Numbered from the stretch's first letter, positions 43,922-53,655 are shown. The stretch: DNA of 64,000 nucleotides from Pseudopedobacter beijingensis (GCF_042678145.1 NZ_JBHUDG010000013.1:1-64000), one strand, 5' to 3'. Notes: generated by a model from the letters alone, not told the origin. Made by a program: numbers and translations.

Positions 43922-44004
43922 AAACCACTACCTGTTCTTATTTACCAAACAGAAAGATATACAAAAGCTGTATAGCTGTTTCGGTAAAATAAACAAGCAG
44001 TGGT
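43922..44004 (-). terminator. Long imperfect palindrome, terminator of araBDA
   Basis: AACCACT...TTTACC-AAACAG (43922-43951) faces CTGTTTCGGTAAAATAAACAAGCAGTGGTT (43975-44004 in outline). The minus strand then continues into a T-rich run. It starts 21 bases past the araA stop. Confidence 0.6.
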
Positions 44005-44024
44005 TATAAACCTTAAAGTTTTTT

Positions 44025-45527
44025 TTATTTATTTAAAATGGAATAATAAACATCATTCCATCTTAGCTCATTTTCAAATTGCTCCAGATTAGTATTCGCC
44101 CCTATCACTACATACTCTATACCCGCAATATCTGCAAAATCTTTAAAGTATTGAATTGAAAGATTTTGACTAAATACAGTGTGATGTGCTCCTCCTGCAT
44201 AAATCCAGGCTGTACAAGCGGTCCTCATATCTGGTAACGGTTTCCAAAGTACCCTTGCTACCGGAAGTTCAGGTAATACCTCTGTTGTTTCTACGGCTTC
44301 AACTTCGTTAACTACTAACCTGAACCTATCCCCCATATCTACCAGAGATGCATTTAACGCAGGGCCTTTTGCTACATTAAACACCAAACGGGCGGGATCT
44401 TCTTTACCTCCAATACCTAACGGATGTACTTCTAATGATGGCTTCTCTTTTGCCAGAGAGGAATCTACTTCCAACATGTGCGACCCTAAAACCATTGAAT
44501 TTTCGGGATCAAAATGATAAGTATAATCTTCCATAAATGCATTTCCGCCAGGCAAGCCCGCCCCCATCACTTTTGCTGCTCTTACTAGAGCAGCTGTCTT
44601 CCAATCACCTTCTCCGGCATAACCAAAGCCTTGTTGCATTAACCTTTGCGAAGCGATTCCAGGCAATTGTACCATCCCATGTAAATCTTCGAAAGTATTG
44701 GAATAGCCTTTAAATCCACCATCAACCAAAAACTTTTTCAGTCCCAGCTCTATCTTTGCAGCATCTCTTAAACTTGATCTTCTGCTTCCCCCTTCTTTAA
44801 GCTCTTCGGTTAATGTATAACTATTTTCATATTCTACTAATAGCGTATCAATCGCGCTTTCCTCGATTTTATCGATAACTTCTACCAAGTCACCCACAGC
44901 ATAAGTATTTACAGCATATCCAAATTTTAATTCGGCCTCTACTTTATCTCCATCTGTCACAGCAACAAAACGCATATTATCTCCAAAACGGGCAAATTTG
45001 GCTCCCTGCCAATCGTACCAAGCCGCAGCAGCTCTGGACCAAATAGCGATGTCTTTTATTACATTGGTTTCCTGCCAAAAACCTGTTACTACTTTTCTTT
45101 TTTTCCGCATTCTGGAAACCATAAAACCGAACTCTCTATCGCCATGAGCGCTTTGGTTTAAGTTCATGAAATCCATATCTATTGTCTGCCATGGAATATC
45201 TCTGTTAAATTGGGTATGGAGATGCAAAAGTGGCTTTTTTAAAATATCTAATCCTCTAATCCACATTTTCGCAGGCGAAAAAGTATGCATCCAGGTAATT
45301 ACGCCTATACAGTTTTTGGCAACATTGGCCTCACTTAAAGTTTCGTATATTTCTTCTGATGTTTTGACTATTGGCTTGTAAACAACTTTAACGGGGATTT
45401 CCTCGTTCTGATTGTAAAAACCAGCTATTTGTTGCGCATGTTCCGCTACTTGTTTTAATGTTTCGGGACCATATAAATGTTGGCTTCCTGTGATAAACCA
45501 AACTTCAAAATTATTTAGATTAATCAT
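44025..45527 (-). CDS. araA: L-arabinose isomerase
   Basis: A 500-aa cytosolic Mn-dependent enzyme converting L-arabinose to L-ribulose. The start NNFEVWFITGSQHLYGPETL is the family signature. Catalytic and metal residues lie around FGYAGEGDWKTAALVRAAKVMG (Glu), NAFMEDYTYHF (Glu) and the later His in GSHMLE and TVFSQ region. The length matches AraA (~500). It is last in the araB-araD-araA transcript, 19 bases after araD. Confidence 0.97.
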   Translation of the reverse strand: MINLNNFEVWFITGSQHLYGPETLKQVAEHAQQIAGFYNQNEEIPVKVVYKPIVKTSEEIYETLSEANVAKNCIGVITWMHTFSPAKMWIRGLDILKKPLLHLHTQFNRDIPWQTIDMDFMNLNQSAHGDREFGFMVSRMRKKRKVVTGFWQETNVIKDIAIWSRAAAAWYDWQGAKFARFGDNMRFVAVTDGDKVEAELKFGYAVNTYAVGDLVEVIDKIEESAIDTLLVEYENSYTLTEELKEGGSRRSSLRDAAKIELGLKKFLVDGGFKGYSNTFEDLHGMVQLPGIASQRLMQQGFGYAGEGDWKTAALVRAAKVMGAGLPGGNAFMEDYTYHFDPENSMVLGSHMLEVDSSLAKEKPSLEVHPLGIGGKEDPARLVFNVAKGPALNASLVDMGDRFRLVVNEVEAVETTEVLPELPVARVLWKPLPDMRTACTAWIYAGGAHHTVFSQNLSIQYFKDFADIAGIEYVVIGANTNLEQFENELRWNDVYYSILNK

Positions 45528-45546
45528 ATTATGATACTTAAAATTA

Positions 45547-46245
45547 TTATTGTCCGTAATAAGAATTTGCTCCGTGTTTTCTTTGCCAGTGCTTATCTAT
45601 CAAAGATTTTTTTAATCGCCCGACTTCTGGACTAATTTGCTCGGTTATAAATGCCAGTTCGGCTACATATTCCAGTAAAGCACTATTGAATACTGCTTTC
45701 TCTCCTGTTTTCCCCCATGAAAACGGACCATGACTACCTACCAATATCATTTCTACTTCCTCGTACTTAAGGCGATGTTCTTTAAAATGATTTAATACCT
45801 GAAAGCCTGTTTCGTACTCGTAATTACCGGTAATTTTATCATCTGCCATTGGTGATGCACAAGGAATATCCGTAGTCAGATAGTCGGCATGGGTTGTTCC
45901 ATAAATAGGGATGTCTCTTAGTGTTTGTGCCCATGAAGTGGCAAATTTAGAATGGGTATGCACTACTGCTCCTATATTTTCCCAATACTTGTATAATACT
46001 GCATGGGTTTTAGTATCTGAAGATGGTCTTAAATCTCCTTCTATAACATTAGCTTCAAAATCAACAATTACCATATTCTCTGGCGAAAGTTTATCATAAG
46101 CCAAACCACTTGGTTTTATTGCAAAAACACCTTTATCTCTATCCGCTACACTTACATTCCCAAAGGTGGAGAATACCAGCCCCAACGCAGGCAGTTGCAT
46201 ATTGCTTTCATAAGCCTGCTCTCTTATAGTTTTATATTTATTCAT
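45547..46245 (-). CDS. araD: L-ribulose-5-phosphate 4-epimerase
   Basis: A 232-aa class II aldolase-type enzyme turning L-ribulose 5-phosphate into D-xylulose 5-phosphate. Zinc-binding His residues are in AVVHTHSKFATSWAQ and LVGSHGPFSWGK; SGLAYDKLSPENMVIVD is the phosphate-binding region. The length is typical of AraD. It sits 8 bases after araB and 19 before araA in transcript order. Confidence 0.96.
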   Translation of the reverse strand: MNKYKTIREQAYESNMQLPALGLVFSTFGNVSVADRDKGVFAIKPSGLAYDKLSPENMVIVDFEANVIEGDLRPSSDTKTHAVLYKYWENIGAVVHTHSKFATSWAQTLRDIPIYGTTHADYLTTDIPCASPMADDKITGNYEYETGFQVLNHFKEHRLKYEEVEMILVGSHGPFSWGKTGEKAVFNSALLEYVAELAFITEQISPEVGRLKKSLIDKHWQRKHGANSYYGQ

Positions 46246-46253
46246 TTGGATAA

Positions 46254-47897
46254 TTATTTAAGATTGCTTTCCACAAACGCGCCTATTTTCAGATAGTGCT
46301 GGTAACGATTATTATAAATAGCTACCCTTTCCGGATTAGGAAAATACTCGGCATCGAAGCCTTGCCCCATTGCCTCCATAGCTGTTTCTACATTAGGATA
46401 TAATCCGGCTACAGTTGCCGCAAACATGGCCGCTCCTATAGCACAGGTTTGTTCTGATTTATGAATTTTAATGGGCATATTGATTACATCTGCCATCATC
46501 TGCATAATAAAAGGTGATTTTTTGGCAACACCGCCTAAACCTATAAGGCCTTTTACCTGAATGCCTTCCTGGACAAAACGTTCGACAATAGTACGCGCTC
46601 CAAAACAGGTGGATTCTACTATTGCTCTAAAAATATTTACAGCATCGGTACCAAGACTTAATCCAAAGAATGCTCCGGTAAGTGCCTGATTGGCATCAGG
46701 TGTTCTTCGTCCGTTAAACCATTCCACAGCATATTCTGCTTCGTGTTCTGGATTTATTTTTGCGGCTTGTTTTGATAATTCAGAAATAATCTGATTTTCT
46801 ATTTCGCTCAATGCTTCTTCATTTATCTGTTCTGTCTTTAAGTTTTTTAAAGGCCACAACAACAGATTTTTAAACCAGGCATAAGCATCTCCAAAAGCGG
46901 ACTGTCCGGCCTCCATTCCAATCATACCCGGAATAATAGAACCATTAACCTGTCCACATATTCCTCTTACCAAAATGTTTTCAACTTCATCTATGGGTGC
47001 AACCAACATATCACAGGTAGATGTCCCCATTACTTTACTTAAATAATAAGGCTCTATCTGCCCGCCTACTGCTCCCATGTGACAGTCAAAAGCCCCTACA
47101 CCAATTTTTACATCTGCCGGAATTCCTAAACGCTGAGCCCACTCAGGACTAATAGTACCCGCAGCTTCTGCGGATGTGTAAGCTGTACCAAATAACCTTG
47201 AAACAAATTCGTCTAATAATGGATCAAGTTGAGAGAAAAACTTCTGTGGCGGCAAACCATCAAACTCTGGAGCATACAATGCTTTATGTCCCGCAGCACA
47301 CACACTTCTTTTAATATTATCGGCGCTGTTACCTCCTGTTAATAGAAAAGGTATCCAATCGCAATGCTCTATAAAAGAATATATCTCTTTTTGTATGTTA
47401 GCATCTTCTCTTAATACATGAAGCAATTTTGCCCAATACCACTCTGAGGAATAAATTCCTCCTACATATTTCAGGTAATTAATATCGAATTTTTCTGCAT
47501 GCGCATTTATTTCCTCTGCCTCTTTTATAGAGGTATGATCTTTCCATAAAATAAACATCGCATTTGGATTCTCTTCAAAACCTGGCTTAAGAGCCAGCGG
47601 AGTTCCATTTTCATCTACTGCTACCGGGGTTGAACCAGTAGTATCCACAGATATTGCCTTTATCTGTGATGCAATATTAGCTCCTGCTTTTGCTATACAA
47701 TCTTTTATGGTTGCTTCCAATCCTTCAACATAGTCCAGGGGATGTTGCCGAAATCTACTTTCGGACGGATTGCAATACAGCCCTTGTTTCCATCGAGGAT
47801 AATAAAATACAGAAGAGACAACCTCTTGTCCATTAGCTGCATTTACAAGAACAGAACGCACAGAGTCTGTTCCATAATCAATACCTATTACAAACAT
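46254..47897 (-). CDS. araB: Ribulokinase
   Basis: A 547-aa FGGY-family kinase phosphorylating L-ribulose. The N-terminal FVIGIDYGTDSVRSVLVNA is the ribulokinase signature. GVGAFDCHMGAVGG and MGTSTCDM surround the substrate site, and IGLGGVAKKSPFIMQMMADVINM is the second FGGY motif. It is the first gene of the ara operon. Two 22-bp direct repeats (47896-47942) overlap and precede its start codon and probably carry the operator of an arabinose regulator. Confidence 0.96.
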   Translation of the reverse strand: MFVIGIDYGTDSVRSVLVNAANGQEVVSSVFYYPRWKQGLYCNPSESRFRQHPLDYVEGLEATIKDCIAKAGANIASQIKAISVDTTGSTPVAVDENGTPLALKPGFEENPNAMFILWKDHTSIKEAEEINAHAEKFDINYLKYVGGIYSSEWYWAKLLHVLREDANIQKEIYSFIEHCDWIPFLLTGGNSADNIKRSVCAAGHKALYAPEFDGLPPQKFFSQLDPLLDEFVSRLFGTAYTSAEAAGTISPEWAQRLGIPADVKIGVGAFDCHMGAVGGQIEPYYLSKVMGTSTCDMLVAPIDEVENILVRGICGQVNGSIIPGMIGMEAGQSAFGDAYAWFKNLLLWPLKNLKTEQINEEALSEIENQIISELSKQAAKINPEHEAEYAVEWFNGRRTPDANQALTGAFFGLSLGTDAVNIFRAIVESTCFGARTIVERFVQEGIQVKGLIGLGGVAKKSPFIMQMMADVINMPIKIHKSEQTCAIGAAMFAATVAGLYPNVETAMEAMGQGFDAEYFPNPERVAIYNNRYQHYLKIGAFVESNLK

Positions 47898-47942
47898 GTC
47901 AAATTAACACTTAATTTATAATGTCAAATTAACACTTAATTT
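47896..47942. promoter_or_regulatory. Tandem operator-like repeats at the araB start
   Basis: Two identical 22-mers start at 47896 and 47921, 25 bases apart. Each contains TGTCAAATTAACA, a palindrome with one mismatch (TGT..AA.TT..ACA). The first overlaps the ATG, so bound protein would block both transcription and the start region. Confidence 0.6.
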
Positions 47943-48263
47943 TATTGGATAAAAAATTTTGAGCTATATTTTTTGTTTTGAAAAAAACAAAAGTGGGTTG
48001 ATAATCATCAGAAGGACTTCTAAAAAGCTTGAATTAGAAACTAGAAAAATAAAGGTGTATTCAGTATGTAAACAAATAAAAAAATTACATAACCCATGTT
48101 TTTATAATAAATTACATTTACAGCTGTACATAGCGCATAAAACGTGTTAAAGTATGTTAAATATAGCTTTTAAAAAAAATCGGCTTCTTAGCTTAGATAC
48201 TTTATTGGAAGAATGAGAAAAATAGAAATTGACTTATATTATATATTAAATTATCTTTGCAAG
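47943..48263. other. Divergent araB/bamD intergenic region
   Basis: 321 bases, AT-rich, no gene. They hold the araB promoter region next to the tandem operators and the bamD promoter at 48229-48259. Confidence 0.55.
48229..48259 (+). promoter_or_regulatory. Bacteroidota-type promoter of bamD
   Basis: TTG at 48229-48231 and TATCTTTG at 48252-48259, 20 bases apart, fit TTG / TAnnTTTG. The implied start is at or very near the ATG at 48264, so the transcript would be nearly leaderless. Confidence 0.45.
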
Positions 48264-49133
48264 ATGTTAAAGAGTAAAGTTTTAAGATTTCTAGGCTTTG
48301 TACTGCTAATTGCCCTGACTACAACGGGCTGTAAAAGCAAGTTTGAAAAGCTCAGAGAAAGTTCTGACGTTGCCAGAAAGTACCAGGAAGCCATTAAGCT
48401 TTACAATAAGAAAGACTACTCTAAGGCTCTTACATTATTTGATGACCTTGTGCAACGTTACAGGGGAAGATCGGAAGCAGAAGATCTTTACTACTATTAC
48501 GCTTATACAAACTATAAATTAAAGGACTATATTTCTGCAAGATATCACTTTAAAAGCTTTGCAGATACTTACCCTAGCAGTCCTAAAGCAGAGGAATGCA
48601 GATTTATGACAGCGTATTGTCTTTATTTAGATTCTCCTAATTACTCATTAGATCAGGACAACACTTATAAAGCCATTGAAGCTTTTCAATTATTTATTAA
48701 CCTTTATCCTCAAAGTGAGCGTGTTGCCGAGTCTAGTAAGCTAATAGAGTCTTTAAGAGATAAGTTAGAAACAAAGTCTTATGCTAATGCCAAGTTATTT
48801 TTAGACATAGGAGATTATCAGGCGGCAGTAATAGCATTCAGGAATTCTATGAAAGATTTTCCAGATACTAAGTATGCTGAAGAGATGGAATATCTGATTA
48901 TTGAGGCGCAGTATTTATACGCAAAAAACAGTAGAGAGATTAAACAAGAAGATAGATATACTGAGGCAATCGAAGAATATGAAAGATTTGCTGAGAAATA
49001 CCCCACTAGCAAATATCTGAAAGACGCAACTAAGCTTAAAGAAAACAGCGTAGCGGGTATAGAGTTATCTAAAAAAATATTGGCAAGTTATACAGAAAGT
49101 AAAAAGGCAGCAAAAAATGAGCAACAACAATAA
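48264..49133 (+). CDS. bamD: Outer-membrane assembly lipoprotein BamD
   Basis: A 289-aa lipoprotein (signal with LIALTTTGCKSKFEKL) made of TPR-type helical repeats: YNKKDYSKALTLFDDLVQRYRG, LKDYISARYHFKSFADTYPSSPKAEEC and later ones. This is the layout of BamD/YfiO, the BamA partner in outer-membrane protein insertion. The ATG at 48264 is chosen because the 17 extra upstream codons lack signal-peptide character and contain the promoter. It overlaps rpoZ by 17 bases, so the two are translationally linked. Confidence 0.93.
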   Translation: MLKSKVLRFLGFVLLIALTTTGCKSKFEKLRESSDVARKYQEAIKLYNKKDYSKALTLFDDLVQRYRGRSEAEDLYYYYAYTNYKLKDYISARYHFKSFADTYPSSPKAEECRFMTAYCLYLDSPNYSLDQDNTYKAIEAFQLFINLYPQSERVAESSKLIESLRDKLETKSYANAKLFLDIGDYQAAVIAFRNSMKDFPDTKYAEEMEYLIIEAQYLYAKNSREIKQEDRYTEAIEEYERFAEKYPTSKYLKDATKLKENSVAGIELSKKILASYTESKKAAKNEQQQ

Positions 49134-49452
49134 ACCTACAGGAGCAAATACTACTGTAACCAGAGATTTAAGACAATTAGATGCTAACACAGACAACATC
49201 TATGAGTCTTTAGTTATTATCAGTAAAAGAGCAAATCAGATTGCTTCTAACCTGAAAGAAGAACTTCATGCTAAATTAGCAGAGTTTGCCAGCAGCAACG
49301 ATAATTTAGAGGAAGTATTCGAGAACAGAGAGCAAATTGAAATCTCTAAGCATTACGAAAGAATGCCTAAAGCGAGCTTAATTGCTATTGACGAATTTAT
49401 CCACGATAAAGTATATCACAGAAATCCGTCTAAAGAGAAGAAAAACTTCTAA
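49117..49452 (+). CDS. rpoZ: RNA polymerase omega subunit (Bacteroidota type)
   Basis: A 111-aa protein of the Rpb6/omega family as found in Bacteroidota: DANTDNIYESLVIISKRANQIASNLKEEL is the conserved omega core, followed by a C-terminal helix region. It starts inside the last codons of bamD, an arrangement common in this phylum next to coaBC. It assists assembly of the beta' subunit. Confidence 0.88.
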   Translation: MSNNNKPTGANTTVTRDLRQLDANTDNIYESLVIISKRANQIASNLKEELHAKLAEFASSNDNLEEVFENREQIEISKHYERMPKASLIAIDEFIHDKVYHRNPSKEKKNF

Positions 49453-49487
49453 TAACAGTACATATTAGCCATATTAAATATTTAAAA

Positions 49488-49613
49488 GGGCTGTATCAAA
49501 AGTAATTTGTCATTCCGAGCGAAGTCGAGGAATCTCTTTCAGCAGTACTTAGGAAAGAGATTCCTCCTCCTGAAGTCGTTGAAATGACATTTTTTTATTA
49601 ATGATACAGCCCC
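49488..49613. repeat. Palindromic intergenic repeat (copy B)
   Basis: The outer arms GGGCTGTATCA (49488-49498) and TGATACAGCCC (49602-49612) are perfect. Inside, GTCATTCCGAGCGAAGTCG with GGAATCTCTTTC is mirrored by GAAAGAGATTCC and GAAGTCGTTGAAATGAC. It has the structure of a small non-autonomous palindromic element. Confidence 0.7.
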
Positions 49614-49665
49614 TATATTTTTTATAGGAATTAGATTTTTCATACTTTTAAACTTTAATCACAAA

Positions 49666-50868
49666 ATGCTTAAAGGAAAGAACATTCTATTGGGAGTTTG
49701 TGGCAGTATTGCCAGTTACAAATCGGCAGAACTGGTTAGACTACTGGTAAAATCGGGGGCTAACGTGAAAGTTGTACTTACAGAAGATGCTTCTTCCTTT
49801 ATTACTCCGCTCACATTCTCTACCCTATCTAAAAATCCGGTTTATAGCTCTTATTATAAAAAAGATACTGGCGAATGGAATAATCATGTGGAATTGGCTT
49901 TATGGGCAGATCTTTTTGTTATTGCTCCCATAACGGCTAATACTATAGCCAAACTGGCTAATGGTCTTTGCGACAATCTTCTCTCTGCTATTTACCTTTC
50001 TGCCAAATGTCCGGTATATTTTGCTCCGGCTATGGATTTAGATATGTGGAAACATCCATCTACACAGGCCAATATTAAAAAACTACAACAGTTTGGAAAT
50101 CTCATGATATCTCCGGGAAAAGGTGAGTTGGCCAGTGGGTTGTTTGGTGAAGGTAGAATGGCCGAACCGGAAGAAATTACTGAAGTATTGATCAAATATT
50201 TTTTCAGGAACTTATCTTTGGCCGGAAAGAAAGTAATGGTTACTGCCGGGCCTACTTATGAGGCTATAGATCCTGTCAGATTTATTGGAAATCATTCTTC
50301 CGGAAAAATGGGATTATCCATTGCTTATGAGTGCGCTACCAGAGGCGCTCAGGTTATATTAATTTGTGGCCCCACCAATCTGCAAAAAGAGCATCCCAGT
50401 ATTAAACGGATAAACATTGTATCGGCCAAACAGATGTTTGAGACTGTGAATGAGTATTTTGATGAAACCGACATCTGTATTTTAAGTGCTGCCGTAGCAG
50501 ATTATACACCTGATACTGTGGCTGAAAATAAAATTAAAAAACAGGACAGCACATTTAACCTGTCTCTCCAAAAAACAAAAGATATTGCTGCAGATTTAGG
50601 AGCGCGTAAAGACAATAAGATTTTAATTGGTTTTGCTTTAGAAACGGAAAACGAAATATCAAATGCAATCAGTAAATTAGAAAGAAAAAATCTCGATTTT
50701 ATTGTACTCAATTCTTTAAATGATGATGGTGCTGGTTTTAAAACAGACAGTAATAAAATCACCATTATCAAACGAAATAAAGAACAAATAGATTATACAC
50801 TAAAATCAAAAGAGGAAGTTGCCGAGGATATTGTAAACGAAATAGAAAAATTAACAGGGAGCCGTTAG
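49666..50868 (+). CDS. coaBC: Bifunctional phosphopantothenoylcysteine decarboxylase / synthetase
   Basis: A 400-aa flavoprotein performing two steps of coenzyme A synthesis. The CoaC half (~1-185) starts LKGKNILLGVCGSIASYKS and contains PAMDLDMW near the active site. The CoaB half (~187-398) starts GKKVMVTAGPTYEAIDPVRFIGNHSSGKMG and contains AAVADYTP and KKTKDI-type motifs. Typical Dfp length. It lies downstream of bamD-rpoZ and upstream of the PorD-like gene on the same strand. Confidence 0.96.
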   Translation: MLKGKNILLGVCGSIASYKSAELVRLLVKSGANVKVVLTEDASSFITPLTFSTLSKNPVYSSYYKKDTGEWNNHVELALWADLFVIAPITANTIAKLANGLCDNLLSAIYLSAKCPVYFAPAMDLDMWKHPSTQANIKKLQQFGNLMISPGKGELASGLFGEGRMAEPEEITEVLIKYFFRNLSLAGKKVMVTAGPTYEAIDPVRFIGNHSSGKMGLSIAYECATRGAQVILICGPTNLQKEHPSIKRINIVSAKQMFETVNEYFDETDICILSAAVADYTPDTVAENKIKKQDSTFNLSLQKTKDIAADLGARKDNKILIGFALETENEISNAISKLERKNLDFIVLNSLNDDGAGFKTDSNKITIIKRNKEQIDYTLKSKEEVAEDIVNEIEKLTGSR

Positions 50869-50960
50869 TGATTAAAATTTTATTTTTATCAGACCAATAA
50901 ATGTAAATTTTAATCATGATAAATGCCATCTGGCCGGTGGAAAACAAAAATTATTTACAA

Positions 50961-51857
50961 ATGAAATATTATATTGCTTTTGCTATCAGCCTTTTCATTA
51001 TTAATGCAACCTATGCGCAGGATCTGAATGCGCGGGTACAAGTTCTGGCTCCGCAAATACAAACCACCAATAAAAGACCACTTGAAGCATTAGAACGTTC
51101 AATGACCGAGTTTCTGAACAACAGAAAATGGTCTAATGATCAGATTAAACCAAATGAACGTATAGATTGCTCATTTGTACTGAACATTAAGGAATGGGAC
51201 GGTTCAAGTTCTTTTAAAGCAGAGGTACAGATTATAAGTACCAGACCTGTATTCAACTCTTCCTATAATTCGACTTCACTAAGCATCAGTGACAAAAACT
51301 TTGATTTTAATTTTTCTGAAGGGCAACCTTTTGATTATTCAGATCAAAGCTATATCAACAATATTACCTCTTTACTGGCTTTTTATGCCTATATTATTGT
51401 AGGTCTGGACTATGACAGTTTTAGCAAAATGGGCGGTTCTGCATACTATGCCAAGGCGCAGACTGCACTTAACAATGCACAAAGTGCGGGTTTTAGCGGC
51501 TGGCAGGCTCACGAAAATCTCAAAAACAGATATTGGCTTATAGAAAACCTGCAAAGTAAAAGCTTTGCTCCTCTTCGTGAGTTTATTTACGGCTACCACA
51601 GAGATGGTTTGGATATTATGGCCGAAAATCAGAGCAAAGCAAGAAAAAACATACTGGCCATACTACCTAAACTTTCTGAAATTGACAGACAGAAGCAAGG
51701 TGCTATTTTAAACCAAACATTCTTTACGGCTAAAGCCGATGAATTAACCAACGTATTTGCTAAAGCAGACCCGACGGACAGAATGAAGGTATACAATTTA
51801 CTAACAGAAATTGACCCTTCGAATATTAGAAAATACGAAGCACTAAAATCAAAATAA
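50961..51857 (+). CDS. DUF4835 protein (type IX secretion PorD-like)
   Basis: A 298-aa exported protein (signal MKYYIAFAISLFIINATYAQ). The family is Bacteroidota-specific and is annotated as T9SS component PorD in some species; I recognise it from DLNARVQVLAPQIQTTNK and FLNNRKWSNDQIKPNERIDCSF. A role in the envelope part of type IX secretion would fit the T9SS substrates in this window. The ATG at 50961 is chosen because the 15 preceding codons would spoil the signal peptide. Confidence 0.85.
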   Translation: MKYYIAFAISLFIINATYAQDLNARVQVLAPQIQTTNKRPLEALERSMTEFLNNRKWSNDQIKPNERIDCSFVLNIKEWDGSSSFKAEVQIISTRPVFNSSYNSTSLSISDKNFDFNFSEGQPFDYSDQSYINNITSLLAFYAYIIVGLDYDSFSKMGGSAYYAKAQTALNNAQSAGFSGWQAHENLKNRYWLIENLQSKSFAPLREFIYGYHRDGLDIMAENQSKARKNILAILPKLSEIDRQKQGAILNQTFFTAKADELTNVFAKADPTDRMKVYNLLTEIDPSNIRKYEALKSK

Positions 51858-51889
51858 ATTCTTTTTTATATTGAACCAACTTTTCTGAG

Positions 51890-53560
51890 ATGCTAAACAG
51901 ACTCTATATCAAAAATTATGCTTTAATAGATTCTTTAGATATTTCTTTTGACAGCGGACTAAATATTCTGACTGGTGAAACGGGAGCCGGAAAATCTATC
52001 ATACTAGGTGCATTAGGACTTATTTTAGGACAGAGAGCTGAAAGTAAATATTTTTTCAATCAACAGAAAAAATGCATTATAGAGGGCTTTTTCAAAATAG
52101 AAGGATATCAACTGGATTATTTTTTTGCCGAAAATGATCTGGACATAGAACCTGAAACTGTACTCAGAAGAGAGATAGCTTCCGATGGCAGATCCAGAGC
52201 TTTTATTAATGATACACCGGTTAATTTAGCTACGTTAAAACAGCTGGGTGAACAGCTTATTGACATCCACTCGCAACACGCTACTTTAGCTATAGGCAAC
52301 CAAAACTTCCAGCTGTTAGTTGCTGATGTGGTTGCAGAGAATGAAACTTTACTGAAAGGATATAAATCAAAGTTCAGGGACATTAGAAAAAAACAGGCTG
52401 AACTGAAAACCCTGATAGAAAACAGCGACCGTTTAAAAGCTGACCTTGATTATTTCCAGTTTCAGTTTGATGAACTGGAACAGGCCCAACTGCTAGAAGA
52501 TGAACAGGAAAAACTGGAAAACGAATTAAACGCACTTACTCACGCCGAGGAAATAAAAACCAACCTGATTTATGCGCTGCAACTTATTGCCGAACAGGAA
52601 GGTAATGCCATAGCAATACTGAAAGATGCATCCAACAAATTGCAGGTACTGGAACAATACCAGCCCGAAATTGAGGAATTAAATAATCGTCTAAAAAGTA
52701 CATGGATAGAAATTAAAGATATATCTTCTGAAATTGGTCATCTGGAACAGTCTACCACTTTCAATGAAGAAAGGGCTCTGGAAATTAACGATAGACTTGC
52801 CCTGATATACAACCTGCAAAAGAAACACCGGGTACAGAACAATTCAGAACTGTTAACCATACAAAAAGAGTTAGCACAGAAACTCCAAAATGCACTATTT
52901 ACCGATGAAGATATAGAGCAATTACAGCAACAGATTTCAGTAGAGAAAACAGAGATATTGAAGCTGGCATCCGAAATTTCGGAAAGGCGCCGACAAGCAA
53001 TCCCGCAAATAGAAAATCACGTAGTAGATGTACTTGCTGAGATAGGTATGCCTAACTCTCAGTTAAAGATAGAACAGCATTCAAAATCAGATGGTTCGTT
53101 TGACAGCGATGGTATAGATAGTATTAAATTTATGTTCACAGCCAACAAAGGCCATCAACTAAATGAGTTAAACAAAGTAGCCTCTGGCGGTGAGCTTTCA
53201 CGTCTTATGCTTAGCATTAAATCATTAATTGCAGCAAAAACTTCGTTACCTACTATTATTTTTGATGAGATTGACACAGGTGTTTCCGGTGAAGTAGCCC
53301 ACAAAGTAGGAACGATAATGGAAAAACTGGCTAAAAACATGCAGGTTATTACCATTACGCACCTTCCGCAAATGGCTAGTAAGGGCGAATCGCATTTCTA
53401 CGTTTATAAAGAGGTTGATAACGATCTAACTTATTCTAAAATCAAAAAATTAACAGCAGAAGAGCGTGTTATAGAAATAGCCAAGATGCTGAGTGGCGAT
53501 TCGTTAAAAGACTCGGCCATTAGCAATGCCCGGGAACTGCTTAAAAACCAGGCATTGTAA
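51890..53560 (+). CDS. recN: DNA repair ATPase RecN
   Basis: A 556-aa SMC-like protein for double-strand-break repair. Walker A is GETGAGKSIILGALGL (N-terminal). A coiled coil spans ~150-375 with the hinge-like middle. The signature LNKVASGGELSRLMLSIK and Walker B (TIIFDEIDTGVSGEVA) are near the C-terminus, followed by ITITHLPQMA. Length is typical. It begins 32 bases after the DUF4835 gene, suggesting one operon. Confidence 0.97.
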   Translation: MLNRLYIKNYALIDSLDISFDSGLNILTGETGAGKSIILGALGLILGQRAESKYFFNQQKKCIIEGFFKIEGYQLDYFFAENDLDIEPETVLRREIASDGRSRAFINDTPVNLATLKQLGEQLIDIHSQHATLAIGNQNFQLLVADVVAENETLLKGYKSKFRDIRKKQAELKTLIENSDRLKADLDYFQFQFDELEQAQLLEDEQEKLENELNALTHAEEIKTNLIYALQLIAEQEGNAIAILKDASNKLQVLEQYQPEIEELNNRLKSTWIEIKDISSEIGHLEQSTTFNEERALEINDRLALIYNLQKKHRVQNNSELLTIQKELAQKLQNALFTDEDIEQLQQQISVEKTEILKLASEISERRRQAIPQIENHVVDVLAEIGMPNSQLKIEQHSKSDGSFDSDGIDSIKFMFTANKGHQLNELNKVASGGELSRLMLSIKSLIAAKTSLPTIIFDEIDTGVSGEVAHKVGTIMEKLAKNMQVITITHLPQMASKGESHFYVYKEVDNDLTYSKIKKLTAEERVIEIAKMLSGDSLKDSAISNARELLKNQAL

Positions 53561-53655
53561 CATTTAAATACAAAGAGTACTTTTAATACTTTAACTTCGT
53601 TTATGAACCATAAGGAAACTGTCTAAACAACACCCTGAACGTAAAGTAAACAATA

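Noticed and set aside
47959..48150. 63-codon plus-strand open frame between araB and bamD
   Set aside because: It lies in AT-rich promoter DNA, has no recognisable protein features and no following gene in phase.
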